In this document: piece by piece, positions 43,621 to 53,540 of the stretch
How the letters are laid out: each line of letters opens with the position of its first letter
Position numbering within the stretch: the first letter of the stretch is position 1
Origin: Yersinia kristensenii
GTDB lineage: Bacteria > Pseudomonadota > Gammaproteobacteria > Enterobacterales > Enterobacteriaceae
NCBI RefSeq assembly: GCF_900460525.1
Contig: NZ_UHIY01000001.1
Coordinates: 2,294,001 to 2,358,000 of the forward strand
Length of the DNA: 64,000 nt
Direction: 5' to 3'
The notes under the pieces: generated by a model
What the model was told of the DNA's origin: nothing
Databases searched by the model: none
Seen by the model: only the letters and a program-made list of their open reading frames with translations
Made by a program: the position numbers and the translations under genes

Positions 43621-44580
43621 ATGAGTCTGAATTTTCTTGATTTTGAACAGCCGATTGCAGAGCTGGAAGCGAAAATTGACTCGCTGACCGCAGTCAGCCG
43701 TCAAGACGAAAAATTAGATATTAATCTGGACGAAGAGGTTCAGCGTCTACGTGAGAAAAGTGTCGAGCTGACGCGGAAGATATTCTCGGATCTCGGTGCA
43801 TGGCAAATTGCCCAATTGGCACGCCATCCTCGTCGTCCTTATACCCTGGATTATATCGCTAATATCTTTACCGATTTCGAAGAGCTGGCCGGTGATCGTG
43901 CCTATGCTGACGATAAAGCTATCGTTGGTGGTATTGCTCGTCTGGACGGTCGCCCGGTGATGATCATTGGTCACCAAAAAGGCCGTGAAACCAAAGAGAA
44001 GATTCGCCGTAACTTTGGGATGCCAGCACCAGAAGGTTATCGTAAAGCATTGCGTTTGATGGAAATGGCTGAGCGCTTTAAACTGCCCATCATTACTTTC
44101 ATTGATACACCAGGGGCCTACCCCGGTGTCGGCGCTGAAGAGCGTGGTCAATCTGAAGCCATTGCACGTAATTTGCGCGAAATGTCACGCCTGAATGTGC
44201 CAATCGTTTGTACCGTGATTGGTGAAGGGGGTTCCGGCGGTGCATTGGCAATTGGTGTAGGTGATAAAGTGAATATGCTGCAATACAGCACTTATTCTGT
44301 TATCTCCCCAGAAGGCTGTGCGTCTATTTTGTGGAAAAGTGCGGATAAAGCGCCTTTAGCCGCAGAAGCCATGGGTATTACCGCCCATCGTTTGAAAGAA
44401 CTGAAAATGATCGATTCCGTCATTCCTGAGCCTTTAGGGGGAGCGCATCGTGATTACCTGGCGATAGCCGCCTCACTGAAAGCACAGCTTCTGGCTGATC
44501 TTAGTGATCTGGATGTTCTGAATGACGAAGAGTTATTAAATCGTCGTTATCAGCGTTTAATGAATTATGGTTATTGCTGA
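43621..44580 (+). CDS. accA: Acetyl-CoA carboxylase carboxyltransferase subunit alpha
   Basis: With AccD transfers the carboxyl group from biotin to acetyl-CoA, giving malonyl-CoA for fatty acid synthesis. 319 residues as in E. coli. [16 protein letters not shown] and the segment [20 protein letters not shown] form the CoA and biotin pocket. A terminator follows, closing the long envelope-replication array. Confidence 0.98.
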   Translation: MSLNFLDFEQPIAELEAKIDSLTAVSRQDEKLDINLDEEVQRLREKSVELTRKIFSDLGAWQIAQLARHPRRPYTLDYIANIFTDFEELAGDRAYADDKAIVGGIARLDGRPVMIIGHQKGRETKEKIRRNFGMPAPEGYRKALRLMEMAERFKLPIITFIDTPGAYPGVGAEERGQSEAIARNLREMSRLNVPIVCTVIGEGGSGGALAIGVGDKVNMLQYSTYSVISPEGCASILWKSADKAPLAAEAMGITAHRLKELKMIDSVIPEPLGGAHRDYLAIAASLKAQLLADLSDLDVLNDEELLNRRYQRLMNYGYC

Positions 44581-44622
44581 TTAATAGTGACCGAAATACT
44601 GGTCATCTAAGCTAGATAATGA

Positions 44623-44657
44623 AATCCGGTACCTATATTGTGTACCGGATTTTTTGT
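44623..44657 (+). terminator. accA terminator
   Basis: Stem AATCCGGTAC / GTACCGGATT with T6 and a loop of nine bases. Confidence 0.93.
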
Positions 44658-44724
44658 TTGTAAGTCGCCTTGCTAATCTCATTAGATCATCCCCTTATTT
44701 ATATCCGTTCAGCTTGTAACGATC

Positions 44725-44784
44725 ATTTATCTATAGATAAATAATACTCTTTCAATATCGCAGATGCCGATTGAGTATTTATCT
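44725..44784. promoter_or_regulatory. Palindromic operator candidate upstream of ldcC
   Basis: A perfect 18-base palindrome ATTTATCTATAGATAAAT at 44725-44742 is followed 34 bases later by a further half-site, GTATTTATCT (44775-44784). The half-site ATTTATCT thus occurs three times in 60 bases, about 100-160 bases before the ldcC start. The cognate regulator is unknown. Confidence 0.5.
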
Positions 44785-44883
44785 CAAAATAATGTTTAAC
44801 CTCATAACTTTCAGGTAAAAGATACCCTGTGTTGAATTTTCATGTTGTTATAGATGACTAGTGAACAAATTGAGGATTCACCA

Positions 44884-47025
44884 ATGAATATCATCGCAAT
44901 CATGGGGCCTATGGGGGTTTACTATAAAGATGAACCCATTCGAGAGTTGAACGATGCTCTGCTCGCCAGAGGTTTTCAGCTAATCTATCCTAAGAGTCAC
45001 GGTGATCTGCTCAAGCTTATTGAACATAATGCGCGGATTATTGGTGTGATTTTTGATTGGGACCAACACAGTAATGAGCTTTGCGCTGAGATTAATGATC
45101 TAAACGAATATCTCCCACTCTATGCATTTATCAATACCACATCGTCACTGGATGTCAGTTTGAATGAAATGCGCATGGCACTTTATTTCTTTGAATATAC
45201 CCTCAATGCTGCTGAAGATATTGTACAGCATATTGAACAATATACGGCAGAGTATATGGATAGTATTACCCCGCCGTTAACCAAAGCGCTATTTAATTAT
45301 GTTAAAGAAGGAAAGTATACCTTTTGTACTCCTGGACACATGGCGGGAACAGCTTTTCAAAAAAGCCCAGTGGGGAGTTTGTTCTATGATTTTTTCGGCG
45401 CTAATACCCTTAAAGCGGATATTTCAATCTCCGTTACTGAACTGGGATCATTATTAGATCATACCGGGCCACATTTGGAGGCCGAGGAATATATTGCCCG
45501 CACATTCAATGCCGAACAGAGTTATATGGTAACCAATGGCACGTCGACGGCAAATAAAATCATTGGTATGTATTCATCACCAGCAGGCAGCACAGTGTTG
45601 ATTGACCGTAATTGCCATAAGTCTCTGACGCATCTATTGATGATGAGCGATATCATCCCTATTTATTTGTGTCCTGCGCGAAATGCTTATGGCATTTTAG
45701 GCGGCATTCCGCAGCGCGAATTTACTAAAACCTCCATTGAGGCAAAAGTTGCGCAGACTAAGAATGCCAGTTGGCCGGTACATGCGGTAATCACCAACTC
45801 GACCTACGATGGCTTGCTCTATAATACGGATTATATTAAGCAAACATTGGATGTTCCTTCCATTCATTTTGATTCGGCCTGGGTTCCTTATACCAATTTT
45901 CATGAAATTTATGAGGGTAAAAGTGGTATGAGTGGCGAGCGAATTGCAGGAAAAGTATTTTATGAAACGCAATCAACCCATAAATTACTGGCCGCATTCT
46001 CTCAGGCATCAATGATTCATATTAAAGGTGATTACAATGAAAGCACCTTTAATGAAGCTTACATGATGCACACCACCACCTCCCCTAATTACGGGATTGT
46101 CGCTTCAATGGAGACGGCGGCGGCAATGATGCGTGGCAATCCTGGCCGACGCATGATTTTGCGCTCCATCGAACGGGCTATGCATTTTCGCAAGGAAGTG
46201 CGCCGCTTACGCTCAGAAAGTGATAACTGGTTCTTTGATGTTTGGCAGCCGGAAGATATTGACGAAATAGCCTGCTGGCCACTCCAACCGGGGCAAGCGT
46301 GGCATGGTTTTAGCTCTGCAGATGCTGATCATATGTATCTTGATCCGATCAAAGTGACAATTCTGACGCCGGGAATGAATCACGAAGGAGCACTTGAAGA
46401 GGAAGGGATCCCCGCCGCATTGGTAGCAAAGTTTCTGGATGAACGTGGGATCGTGGTAGAAAAAACCGGCCCCTATAATTTGCTATTCTTATTTAGTATC
46501 GGCATTGATAAAACTAAGGCAATGAGTTTATTGCGCGGCCTGACCGACTTTAAGCGCGCTTTTGATCTTAATTTGCGGATTAAAAATATGCTGCCAGATC
46601 TGTTTGCTGAAGATCCTGATTTTTATCGCCATATGCGTATTCAGGATCTGGCGGCAGGTATTCATAACATGATCCGCCAACATGATTTACCTCGCCTGAT
46701 GCGCAAGTCTTTTGATGTACTACCTGAGATGAAACTTACGCCATATGACATGTTCCAACAGCAGATCCGCGGTAATATAGTCGCTTGTGATATGGCTGAT
46801 TTGATTGGCAAAGTTGTCGCTAATATGATTTTACCTTATCCACCGGGAGTCCCATTAGTCATGCCGGGTGAAACTATCACCGAGGAGAGCCGTGCAGTAT
46901 TGGATTTCCTGCTGATGCTTTGTGCTATTGGCGCACACTATCCCGGGTTTGAAACGGATATACATGGTGCCAAGCGCGATGATGATGGACGTTACTGGGT
47001 CAACATACTCAATACCAATGACTAA
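44884..47025 (+). CDS. ldcC: Lysine decarboxylase LdcC
   Basis: PLP-dependent decarboxylation of lysine to cadaverine. The ATG 44884 (MNIIAIMGPMGVYY) has TTGAGG upstream and gives 713 residues, the E. coli LdcC length. N-terminal wing domain, then the PLP domain with the lysine in ETQSTHKLLAAFSQAS near residue 367 and FDSAWVPYTNFH. Placement between accA and yaeR and absence of cadB favour ldcC over cadA. The frame is intact. Confidence 0.94.
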   Translation: MNIIAIMGPMGVYYKDEPIRELNDALLARGFQLIYPKSHGDLLKLIEHNARIIGVIFDWDQHSNELCAEINDLNEYLPLYAFINTTSSLDVSLNEMRMALYFFEYTLNAAEDIVQHIEQYTAEYMDSITPPLTKALFNYVKEGKYTFCTPGHMAGTAFQKSPVGSLFYDFFGANTLKADISISVTELGSLLDHTGPHLEAEEYIARTFNAEQSYMVTNGTSTANKIIGMYSSPAGSTVLIDRNCHKSLTHLLMMSDIIPIYLCPARNAYGILGGIPQREFTKTSIEAKVAQTKNASWPVHAVITNSTYDGLLYNTDYIKQTLDVPSIHFDSAWVPYTNFHEIYEGKSGMSGERIAGKVFYETQSTHKLLAAFSQASMIHIKGDYNESTFNEAYMMHTTTSPNYGIVASMETAAAMMRGNPGRRMILRSIERAMHFRKEVRRLRSESDNWFFDVWQPEDIDEIACWPLQPGQAWHGFSSADADHMYLDPIKVTILTPGMNHEGALEEEGIPAALVAKFLDERGIVVEKTGPYNLLFLFSIGIDKTKAMSLLRGLTDFKRAFDLNLRIKNMLPDLFAEDPDFYRHMRIQDLAAGIHNMIRQHDLPRLMRKSFDVLPEMKLTPYDMFQQQIRGNIVACDMADLIGKVVANMILPYPPGVPLVMPGETITEESRAVLDFLLMLCAIGAHYPGFETDIHGAKRDDDGRYWVNILNTND

Positions 47026-47038
47026 ATGGGAGTAATAC

Positions 47039-47437
47039 ATGCTGGCAATACGTCAGGTTCATCATATTGCGATAATTGGTTCAGATTATCAGGCGAGCAA
47101 AAAATTCTACTGTGAAATACTGGGTTTTAGCCTCCTGAGTGAAGTTTATCGTGATGCGCGGGACTCGTGGAAAGCCGATCTGGCATTAAACGGCCAGTAT
47201 ACGATTGAGTTATTCTCATTTCCCTCGCCCGCAGCCCGGCCTAGTCGCCCGGAAGCATGTGGCTTACGGCATTTGGCTTTTCAGGTCGATGATATTGAAC
47301 TGGCGATACGAGAACTTGACGCGGTTGGTGTGATTTGCGAAGCAGTTCGCATTGATCCCTACACAAGCTCACGTTTTACTTTCTTTAACGATCCAGATGG
47401 TTTACCTCTGGAGCTCTATGAACTGACAGCGGAATAA
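47039..47437 (+). CDS. yaeR: VOC family protein YaeR
   Basis: 132 residues of the glyoxalase/bleomycin-resistance fold. Metal-ligand positions are visible in QVHHIAIIG (His), IELFSFP (Glu), LRHLAFQVDD (His) and PLELYE (Glu). Substrate unknown. It follows ldcC by 13 bases and precedes tilS by one base, so it belongs to that transcript, as in E. coli. Confidence 0.92.
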   Translation: MLAIRQVHHIAIIGSDYQASKKFYCEILGFSLLSEVYRDARDSWKADLALNGQYTIELFSFPSPAARPSRPEACGLRHLAFQVDDIELAIRELDAVGVICEAVRIDPYTSSRFTFFNDPDGLPLELYELTAE

Positions 47438-47438
47438 G

Positions 47439-48824
47439 ATGAACGCCACTCCAGCGACACCCAATGTTTTACTCAACCCACTGTTCGCGCAATTTGGTGA
47501 ACAGCGCCATGTGCTGGTCGGGTTCAGTGGTGGCTTGGATTCCAGCGTACTGTTGCATTTATTGGTTTGCCTGCGTGATAAACTTATTCCTGACTTGATG
47601 ATTCGCGCCATTCATATTCACCATGGTTTAAACCCCTTGGCAGACACTTGGGTAAGACATTGCCAGCAGCAATGTGAGCAATGGAACATCCCACTTGAAG
47701 TGGTGCGAGTCAATATCGACGCCCGCCACACGGGTATTGAAGCAGCGGCTAGAACTGTGCGTTATCAAGCATTTGCCTCACATTTAGCCGCGAATGAAGT
47801 ATTAGTGACTGCCCAGCATTTAGATGACCAATGTGAAACCTTCTTACTGGCACTCAAACGCGGCAGCGGCCCGGCAGGCCTATCCGCAATGGCGGCTAAA
47901 ATGCCTTTTGCGCATAGCCAATTATGGCGGCCATTATTGGCATTTTCCCGTGAGACACTTGAGAACTATGCTCAAGTACAGCGATTACAGTGGATTGAAG
48001 ATGATAGTAATCAGGATGATCGTTTTGATCGTAATTTCCTGCGATTAAGAATCTTACCTTTGCTGACTCAGCGCTGGCCACATTTTGCTCAAGCAGCGGC
48101 GCGCAGTGCCAGTTTATGTGCAGAGCAGGAGCAACTGTTGGATGAGTTGCTGGCCGATAATCTGCAACAACTGCAAAATGCTGATGGTGCACTGTCTATC
48201 GAGGGGTTATTACTCGCCTCAGAGGTTAAGCGCGCCGCAATATTACGGCGTTGGTTGGCGGGAGGGGGGGCTTTAATGCCATCACAAAGCCAACTGCAAC
48301 GTTTGTGGTTAGAAGTGGCGATGGCCAGGCAGGATGCCGAGCCTCAATTGATTCTGGGCACTCATCAAGTTCGCCGTTTCAGGCAATACTTGTATCTGCT
48401 ATCACCACTAGCAGAGATACGAATACCGCATCTCTCTTGGGCTAAAGTTCAGGCCGCACCTGACGGAATGGCAGTTGTGCCCAAGCCTTTGATTTTGCCT
48501 GCCAATCTTGGGGTGCTGAGTTTTACGCACGAGGGTGAGCAAGCTATTAAGCCTCCCGCCCTTGGTGAGGAAATAAGCATTCGCTTTGGTTTACAAGGGG
48601 ATATAAAAATTGTCGGGCGGCAGCATTCACGCCAAAGCAAAAAAATATGGCAAGAGTTAGGCATCCCACCGTGGCAGCGAGAACGTATTCCGTTGCTGTA
48701 TTTTGGTGAGCAGTTGATTGCTGCGGCGGGGGTTTTTGTCACTCAAGCTGGGCAGGCTCAAGAAAATGAACCGTGCTGGTACCTTCATTGGGCCAAACCG
48801 GCATTAAATAATAAGAATAAATAA
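47439..48824 (+). CDS. tilS: tRNA(Ile)-lysidine synthetase TilS
   Basis: Modifies C34 of the CAU-anticodon tRNA-Ile to lysidine so that it reads AUA. 461 residues (E. coli 432); the excess lies in linkers of the C-terminal part. The PP-loop is VGFSGGLDSSVLLH near residues 27-40, and HLDDQCETFLLALKRGSG is the second signature. The C-terminal domain contains KKIWQELGIPPWQRERIPLL. Confidence 0.97.
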   Translation: MNATPATPNVLLNPLFAQFGEQRHVLVGFSGGLDSSVLLHLLVCLRDKLIPDLMIRAIHIHHGLNPLADTWVRHCQQQCEQWNIPLEVVRVNIDARHTGIEAAARTVRYQAFASHLAANEVLVTAQHLDDQCETFLLALKRGSGPAGLSAMAAKMPFAHSQLWRPLLAFSRETLENYAQVQRLQWIEDDSNQDDRFDRNFLRLRILPLLTQRWPHFAQAAARSASLCAEQEQLLDELLADNLQQLQNADGALSIEGLLLASEVKRAAILRRWLAGGGALMPSQSQLQRLWLEVAMARQDAEPQLILGTHQVRRFRQYLYLLSPLAEIRIPHLSWAKVQAAPDGMAVVPKPLILPANLGVLSFTHEGEQAIKPPALGEEISIRFGLQGDIKIVGRQHSRQSKKIWQELGIPPWQRERIPLLYFGEQLIAAAGVFVTQAGQAQENEPCWYLHWAKPALNNKNK

Positions 48825-48846
48825 GATCGTTAATTTTTGAGGAGCA

Positions 48847-49161
48847 ATGATGAAATTAGTCGTTAGTATAGTGGCACTCAGTTTATGTAGTTTTTCGGCA
48901 CTGGCAAAAAATGATATTGAAGCCGGTCGCGCGAAGTCAGCCAGCTGCGTGGCTTGCCATGGCGCACAGGGTAAAGTTTCAGTGCCTATGTATCCAAACC
49001 TTGCTGGGCAAAATGCGATGTATTTAGAGCAATCATTAAAAGCATATAAAAAAGGAGAGCGGACGGGAGGGCAAGCTGGAGTGATGCAGGCTTATGTTAC
49101 TCCTTTAACCGACGATGATATCTCTGATCTGGCGGCTTATTATGCGAGTTTAAAACCTTGA
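48847..49161 (+). CDS. Periplasmic c-type cytochrome
   Basis: 104 residues: a Sec signal peptide (cleavage after FSALA) and one class I cytochrome c domain. The haem motif is CVACH (in [14 protein letters not shown]), and the likely axial Met is in [16 protein letters not shown]. It resembles soluble c553/c5-like electron carriers. A second ATG at 48850 is better spaced from GAGGAG. E. coli has no gene at this place between tilS and rof. The electron donor and acceptor are unknown. Confidence 0.85.
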   Translation: MMKLVVSIVALSLCSFSALAKNDIEAGRAKSASCVACHGAQGKVSVPMYPNLAGQNAMYLEQSLKAYKKGERTGGQAGVMQAYVTPLTDDDISDLAAYYASLKP

Positions 49162-49185
49162 TGCGGTTTGGTTTGCCCTAAATGC

Positions 49186-49216
49186 AAAACGGGCCACTTT
49201 TTGAGTGGCCCGTCGT
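49186..49216. terminator. Bidirectional terminator between the cytochrome gene and rof
   Basis: Stem ACGGGCCACT / AGTGGCCCGT with a five-base loop; the genes on both sides converge on it. Confidence 0.85.
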
Positions 49217-49231
49217 TATCAAGGTGCTGAA

Positions 49232-49492
49232 TTATGATGCACTTACTACTACAGTCCCGATTTCGGGGTGGCTGAAGCTGGCTATGTGGTCAAGACGTAA
49301 CTCACGTATTGTCCCTTCTTGCTCGACAATCAGGTATTCGACCTTTTTTCTCAGCAGCAGATCGCAAGCTTTTCCTTCTACGATCTCACCGCCTCTCAAC
49401 TTCAACGTCAGTATCAGGTGATGTTGGCAGGCGAGTTCCAGATTATCGTAGTCATCACAATTGATGGGTTGATACTCTTCACTCATCGACAT
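49232..49492 (-). CDS. rof: Rho-binding antiterminator Rof (YaeO)
   Basis: Binds the Rho primary RNA site and inhibits Rho-dependent termination. 86 residues with an Sm-like fold. [19 protein letters not shown] and [17 protein letters not shown] match E. coli Rof closely. Its first 14 bases overlap the end of yaeP. A start two codons later (49486) is also possible. Confidence 0.94.
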   Translation of the reverse strand: MSMSEEYQPINCDDYDNLELACQHHLILTLKLRGGEIVEGKACDLLLRKKVEYLIVEQEGTIRELRLDHIASFSHPEIGTVVVSAS

Positions 49493-49679
49493 AATCGCTC
49501 ACCAATAAGTTAGCGGCGGCAAAAGCCGCCTGTTCCCTAACGGAGGACGGGAGTGCGTCATTAGCCGCAACTTCGTCCAATGCTTTCAATACACAACCCA
49601 GTGCATCTGACACGTAGCCCTGGTCACCACTAGCAATTTGTGCATAAAAACGGCGCACTAATTCACAGTATTGCTGCAC
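49479..49679 (-). CDS. yaeP: YaeP family protein (UPF0253)
   Basis: A 66-residue protein of unknown function, same length as E. coli YaeP. The start is GTG 49679, with GGGAGGA about six bases upstream; a longer in-frame ATG start would add 20 residues not found in the family. [20 protein letters not shown] and [11 protein letters not shown] are conserved. It is co-transcribed with rof. Confidence 0.9.
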   Translation of the reverse strand: MQQYCELVRRFYAQIASGDQGYVSDALGCVLKALDEVAANDALPSSVREQAAFAAANLLVSDYVDE

Positions 49680-49916
49680 AGTAATCCTCCCGGAAAAGTT
49701 TAACTCAGTAGATTCTCTGCGGAAACGTCGCGCTGTCAACCTATGAAGATAAACTCTGAACTTATAAGGACTATAGCACAGGAGTGGTAGAGATATTAGA
49801 GTCAGAACTAAGCTTTCTTTTTAGTATTGATACAACTAATAACTCTCTTTATACCGGGCTGGCTGCAAACAGACCTAATCAAGTACACTGTCAGCCAGAT
49901 AATTAAGAGGTCACTC

Positions 49917-50465
49917 ATGGCGCTAAAAGCAACCATCCATAAAGCCGCAGTTAACATCGCAGATATGGATCGTAATTTCTTTCAGGATGTTAACCTGACT
50001 ATTGCACAACACCCATCTGAAACTGACCAGCGCATGATGTTGCGTTTATTGGCATGGATTTGTCATGCTGATGAGCGTTTGCTGTTTACCAAAGGCTTGA
50101 GCGCTGATGATGAGCCAGAAATTTGGCGTCACAATGATCACAATGGCATTGAACTATGGGTTGAATTGGGGCTACCGGAGGAAAAACGGTTGCGTAAAGC
50201 CTGTAACCAGTCACAGCAAGTTGTGCTCTATGCTTACAGCGAAAGAGCCGCTAAAGTGTGGTGGCCACAGGTGAAGGAAAAGTTATCGGGGCACCGTAAT
50301 CTTCGGGTACGCTTCCTGGATGATGAAAAGATGGCAAAGTTGGCTGCACTGTCTCAGCGCAATATGTCATTGCAAGCCACGCTGCAAGAGGGAACTATTT
50401 GGCTATCAGATGATCAGAATAATCTGGAAATTAGTTTTGATGAATGGCAAGGCGATGGGCAATAA
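49917..50465 (+). CDS. yaeQ: YaeQ family protein
   Basis: 182 residues (E. coli 181). The family has a PD-(D/E)XK nuclease-like fold, and older reports link it to RfaH function; the activity is not settled. [22 protein letters not shown] and [17 protein letters not shown] are conserved. ATG 49917 has AAGAGG upstream. It overlaps closely with arfB, which starts two bases after its stop. Confidence 0.92.
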   Translation: MALKATIHKAAVNIADMDRNFFQDVNLTIAQHPSETDQRMMLRLLAWICHADERLLFTKGLSADDEPEIWRHNDHNGIELWVELGLPEEKRLRKACNQSQQVVLYAYSERAAKVWWPQVKEKLSGHRNLRVRFLDDEKMAKLAALSQRNMSLQATLQEGTIWLSDDQNNLEISFDEWQGDGQ

Positions 50466-50467
50466 GT

Positions 50468-50884
50468 GTGTTGATTATATCCAATAATGTCAGCCTACCC
50501 GACAGCGAGGTTGAACTGACGGCTATTCGAGCCCAAGGTGCGGGCGGGCAGCATGTGAATAAAACCTCAACGGCCATCCATTTGCGCTTTGACATTAAGG
50601 CGTCAAGCCTGCCAGAGTATTATAAAGAAAGGTTATTATTGCTCAATAGCCATTTGATGACCGCTGAGGGGGTCATCATTATCAAAGCGCAAGAATACCG
50701 TAGCCAGGATATGAATCGCGAGGCTGCACAGCAGCGGCTGGTGGCATTAATCCGTCAGGCGATGGTGATAGAAAAACCCCGCCGGGCGACGAAACCGACC
50801 AGAGGTTCAAAAATCAGGCGAGTTGAAAGCAAAGTCCGCAAAGGGGCAACAAAAGCGCTGCGCGGTAAAATACATCAGGATTGA
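50468..50884 (+). CDS. arfB: Alternative ribosome-rescue factor ArfB (YaeJ)
   Basis: Peptidyl-tRNA hydrolase that releases ribosomes stalled without a stop codon, a backup to trans-translation. The start is GTG 50468, giving 138 residues (E. coli 140). The GGQ motif is in [14 protein letters not shown] at residues 26-28. The basic C-terminal tail ([18 protein letters not shown]) enters the empty mRNA channel. Tightly linked to yaeQ. Confidence 0.95.
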   Translation: MLIISNNVSLPDSEVELTAIRAQGAGGQHVNKTSTAIHLRFDIKASSLPEYYKERLLLLNSHLMTAEGVIIIKAQEYRSQDMNREAAQQRLVALIRQAMVIEKPRRATKPTRGSKIRRVESKVRKGATKALRGKIHQD

Positions 50885-50957
50885 TGCTGATATCTGACCA
50901 CATGGTGGCTGTATATGGCCTCATTCCTTATATCGGACACAGTATGGGAGAGTGACT

Positions 50958-51641
50958 GTGAGTAAATTAACAATAACACTGTTTTTGGCAGTAGGTGCGC
51001 TGTCATTATTAGGTTGTAATAATCGGCATCAGCCGGTTGAGCAGGTTTTACAACCGATGCAGCAAAGTTATCAGGGAGTTTTGCCCTGTGCGGATTGCAG
51101 CGGCCTGGATACTTCATTGTTCCTCGACAGTGATGGAACTTTTATTTTGAAAGAAGTTTATCTTGGCAGTAAAGATGGCGACCAAGCATTCGCAGAATAT
51201 GGTCACTGGGCCCGCACGGCGGATAAATTAGTGTTAACTACCGGGCAGGGGGAAAAACGTTATTTCCGGCCTGTTGGTAAAAACCTGGTGATGCTTGATC
51301 AACAAGGCCTGCCAATTGTATCCAAGTTGAATTATCAATTAGTACCCAGCGATCAGCCTTTACCTAAAACGCCGATGCCACTCAGCGGTATGTATAAATA
51401 CTTTGCTGATGCGGCAGTATTTACCGATTGTGCAACGGGCAAAACTTTCCCAGTAGAAAATAATATCACCTTGGAAAAGGGATATTTAAAAACGCGCAAA
51501 AATGTGGGGGAGCCAGTATTCCTAACCCTTAATGGCCATTTTGATATTCGGCCGTCAATGGAGGAAGGGCAATCAGATAAAACACTGATCCCGGCAGGCG
51601 ATATTCAGTTCAATGCCAATAAGAGCTGCGACAGTCAGTAG
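50958..51641 (+). CDS. nlpE: Copper/adhesion-sensing lipoprotein NlpE (CutF)
   Basis: Outer-membrane lipoprotein that activates the Cpx response on surface contact or when lipoprotein export fails. The GTG 50958 is used because GGGAG lies seven bases upstream; a GTG two codons earlier is too close. Lipobox LLGC, then an N-terminal domain with CXXC (LPCADCSG), and a C-terminal domain with Cys in FTDCATGK and NKSCDSQ, probably a disulfide. 227 residues, slightly shorter than E. coli. Confidence 0.94.
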   Translation: MSKLTITLFLAVGALSLLGCNNRHQPVEQVLQPMQQSYQGVLPCADCSGLDTSLFLDSDGTFILKEVYLGSKDGDQAFAEYGHWARTADKLVLTTGQGEKRYFRPVGKNLVMLDQQGLPIVSKLNYQLVPSDQPLPKTPMPLSGMYKYFADAAVFTDCATGKTFPVENNITLEKGYLKTRKNVGEPVFLTLNGHFDIRPSMEEGQSDKTLIPAGDIQFNANKSCDSQ

Positions 51642-51661
51642 AGAGTCTCCGTTGCTGCAAT

Positions 51662-51708
51662 AAAAAAGCCGCCAGCTGTTGTTCACACTCTGGCGGCTTT
51701 ATATTTTT
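51662..51708. terminator. Bidirectional terminator between nlpE and proS
   Basis: Stem AAAGCCGCCAG / CTGGCGGCTTT, flanked by A-rich on the left and T-rich on the right, so it can stop both convergent genes. Confidence 0.9.
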
Positions 51709-51714
51709 AGCTAA

Positions 51715-53433
51715 TTAGCGTTTGATTTGGCTCAGTAAGAAATCAATGATTTCACTGGTTTTAATCATGTGCTTTTCACCGGCACGGCGGTTTTTGTATT
51801 CCACTTCTTCACTGTCGAGATTGCGGTCACCAATAACCACATTGTGTGGCACGCCAATTAATTCCATATCAGCAAACATCACGCCCGGCCGTTCTTTACG
51901 ATCGTCGAGAATAACGTCAATCCCATGAGCGCGCAGGGTGGTATATAACTCCTCTGCCAGTTCTTTGACGCGGAAAGATTTATGCATATTCATTGGCAAA
52001 ATAGCGACCTGGAATGGCGCAATAGCATCTGGCCAAATAATACCGCGGTCATCATGATTCTGTTCAATGGCAGCAGCCACTACGCGGGAAACCCCAATAC
52101 CGTAACAACCCATGGTCATCACTTGGTTGCGGCCATCTTCACCTTGAACCGTGGCTTTCATTGCTTCCGAGTATTTAGTCCCTAACTGGAAGATATGACC
52201 CACTTCAATACCGCGTTTGATCAGTAAAGTGCCTTGACCATCTGGGCTGATATCGCCTTCAACCACATTGCGTAGGTCCGCAATGTGTGGCAGCGGCAAA
52301 TCACGTTCCCAGTTAATGCCAAAGTAATGTTTACCATCGATATTCGCGCCCGCGCCAAAATCACTCATCACAGCGACACTGCGATCAGCGACAACAGGCA
52401 ATGGCAGATTGACCGGGCCTAATGAACCTGGGCCAGCACCAATAGCGGCGCGAATTTCTTCTTCTGTCGCGAAAGTCAGTGGCTTGGCAACTTGTGGCAA
52501 TTTTTCAGCTTTAACCTCGTTCAGCTCGTGATCACCACGAACCAGTAGAGCAACCAACTTGTGCCCACTCTCTTCATGAGCATGAACGATTAAGGTTTTT
52601 ACGGTTTTTTCAATCGGCAGTGTGAACTGCTCGACTAATTCAGCGATGGTTTTTGCATTCGGAGTATCAATGATACGCAGCTCTTCTGCCGCCGCTGCTC
52701 GTGGTTCAGCCGGTGCCAGCGCTTCAGCGAATTCAATGTTAGCAGCATAATCAGAACCGGTTGAGAACACGATATCGTCTTCACCACTGTCTGCCAGCAC
52801 TTGGAACTCGTGGGAGGCACTGCCACCGATTGAGCCAGTATCTGCCAGTACTGCACGGAAATTCAGATCCATGCGGCTGAAAATTTTACTGTATGCGGCA
52901 TACATTGCGTCATAAGTTTCCTGCAATGATTCCTGAGTGGTATGGAAAGAGTAAGCATCTTTCATCAGGAACTCACGGGCACGCATCACGCCAAAACGTG
53001 GGCGAACTTCATCACGGAACTTGGTCTGAATCTGGAAGAAATTCAGTGGTAATTGTTTGTAAGAGTTGATCTCACCGCGAATCAGGTCAGTAATGACTTC
53101 TTCATGAGTTGGGCCGAGCACAAAAGGGCGCTCGCCGCGATCAACAAAACGTAACAGCTCAGGGCCGTATTGTTCCCAACGGCCACTCTCTTGCCATAAA
53201 TCAGCCGGTTGCACGACAGGCATTGAAACTTCGATTGCACCGGCATTATTCATTTCTTCGCGCACGATGTTTTCGACTTTCTTCAATACCCGGACTCCGG
53301 TCGGCAACCAGGTATAAAGACCTGAGGCCAGTTTACGGATCATCCCGGCGCGGAGCATCAACTGGTGGCTGATCACTTCAGCATCAGCAGGTGTCTCCTT
53401 CAGAGTGGAGAGCAAATATTGGCTAGTACGCAT
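51715..53433 (-). CDS. proS: Prolyl-tRNA synthetase
   Basis: Class II synthetase charging tRNA-Pro. The start ATG 53433 ([15 protein letters not shown]) gives 572 residues as in E. coli. Motif 2 ([24 protein letters not shown] region), an inserted editing domain (about residues 225-405) that clears mischarged Ala, motif 3 ([15 protein letters not shown]) and an anticodon-binding C-terminus are visible. Confidence 0.98.
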   Translation of the reverse strand: MRTSQYLLSTLKETPADAEVISHQLMLRAGMIRKLASGLYTWLPTGVRVLKKVENIVREEMNNAGAIEVSMPVVQPADLWQESGRWEQYGPELLRFVDRGERPFVLGPTHEEVITDLIRGEINSYKQLPLNFFQIQTKFRDEVRPRFGVMRAREFLMKDAYSFHTTQESLQETYDAMYAAYSKIFSRMDLNFRAVLADTGSIGGSASHEFQVLADSGEDDIVFSTGSDYAANIEFAEALAPAEPRAAAAEELRIIDTPNAKTIAELVEQFTLPIEKTVKTLIVHAHEESGHKLVALLVRGDHELNEVKAEKLPQVAKPLTFATEEEIRAAIGAGPGSLGPVNLPLPVVADRSVAVMSDFGAGANIDGKHYFGINWERDLPLPHIADLRNVVEGDISPDGQGTLLIKRGIEVGHIFQLGTKYSEAMKATVQGEDGRNQVMTMGCYGIGVSRVVAAAIEQNHDDRGIIWPDAIAPFQVAILPMNMHKSFRVKELAEELYTTLRAHGIDVILDDRKERPGVMFADMELIGVPHNVVIGDRNLDSEEVEYKNRRAGEKHMIKTSEIIDFLLSQIKR

Positions 53434-53540
53434 GATGTTTTGGTTCCATTGGCACTGCAACAAGTAGAGGCAGCCAAAAAAGTAAAAAGTAGTTTAGTTT
53501 ACCAGCGAGTGCGGGTTGTCAAAAGAGAGCTGGGTGAAAT

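Noticed and set aside
44884..47025. Inducible cadA instead of ldcC
   Set aside because: No cadB or cadC nearby, and the accA-ldcC-yaeR-tilS order matches the ldcC locus.
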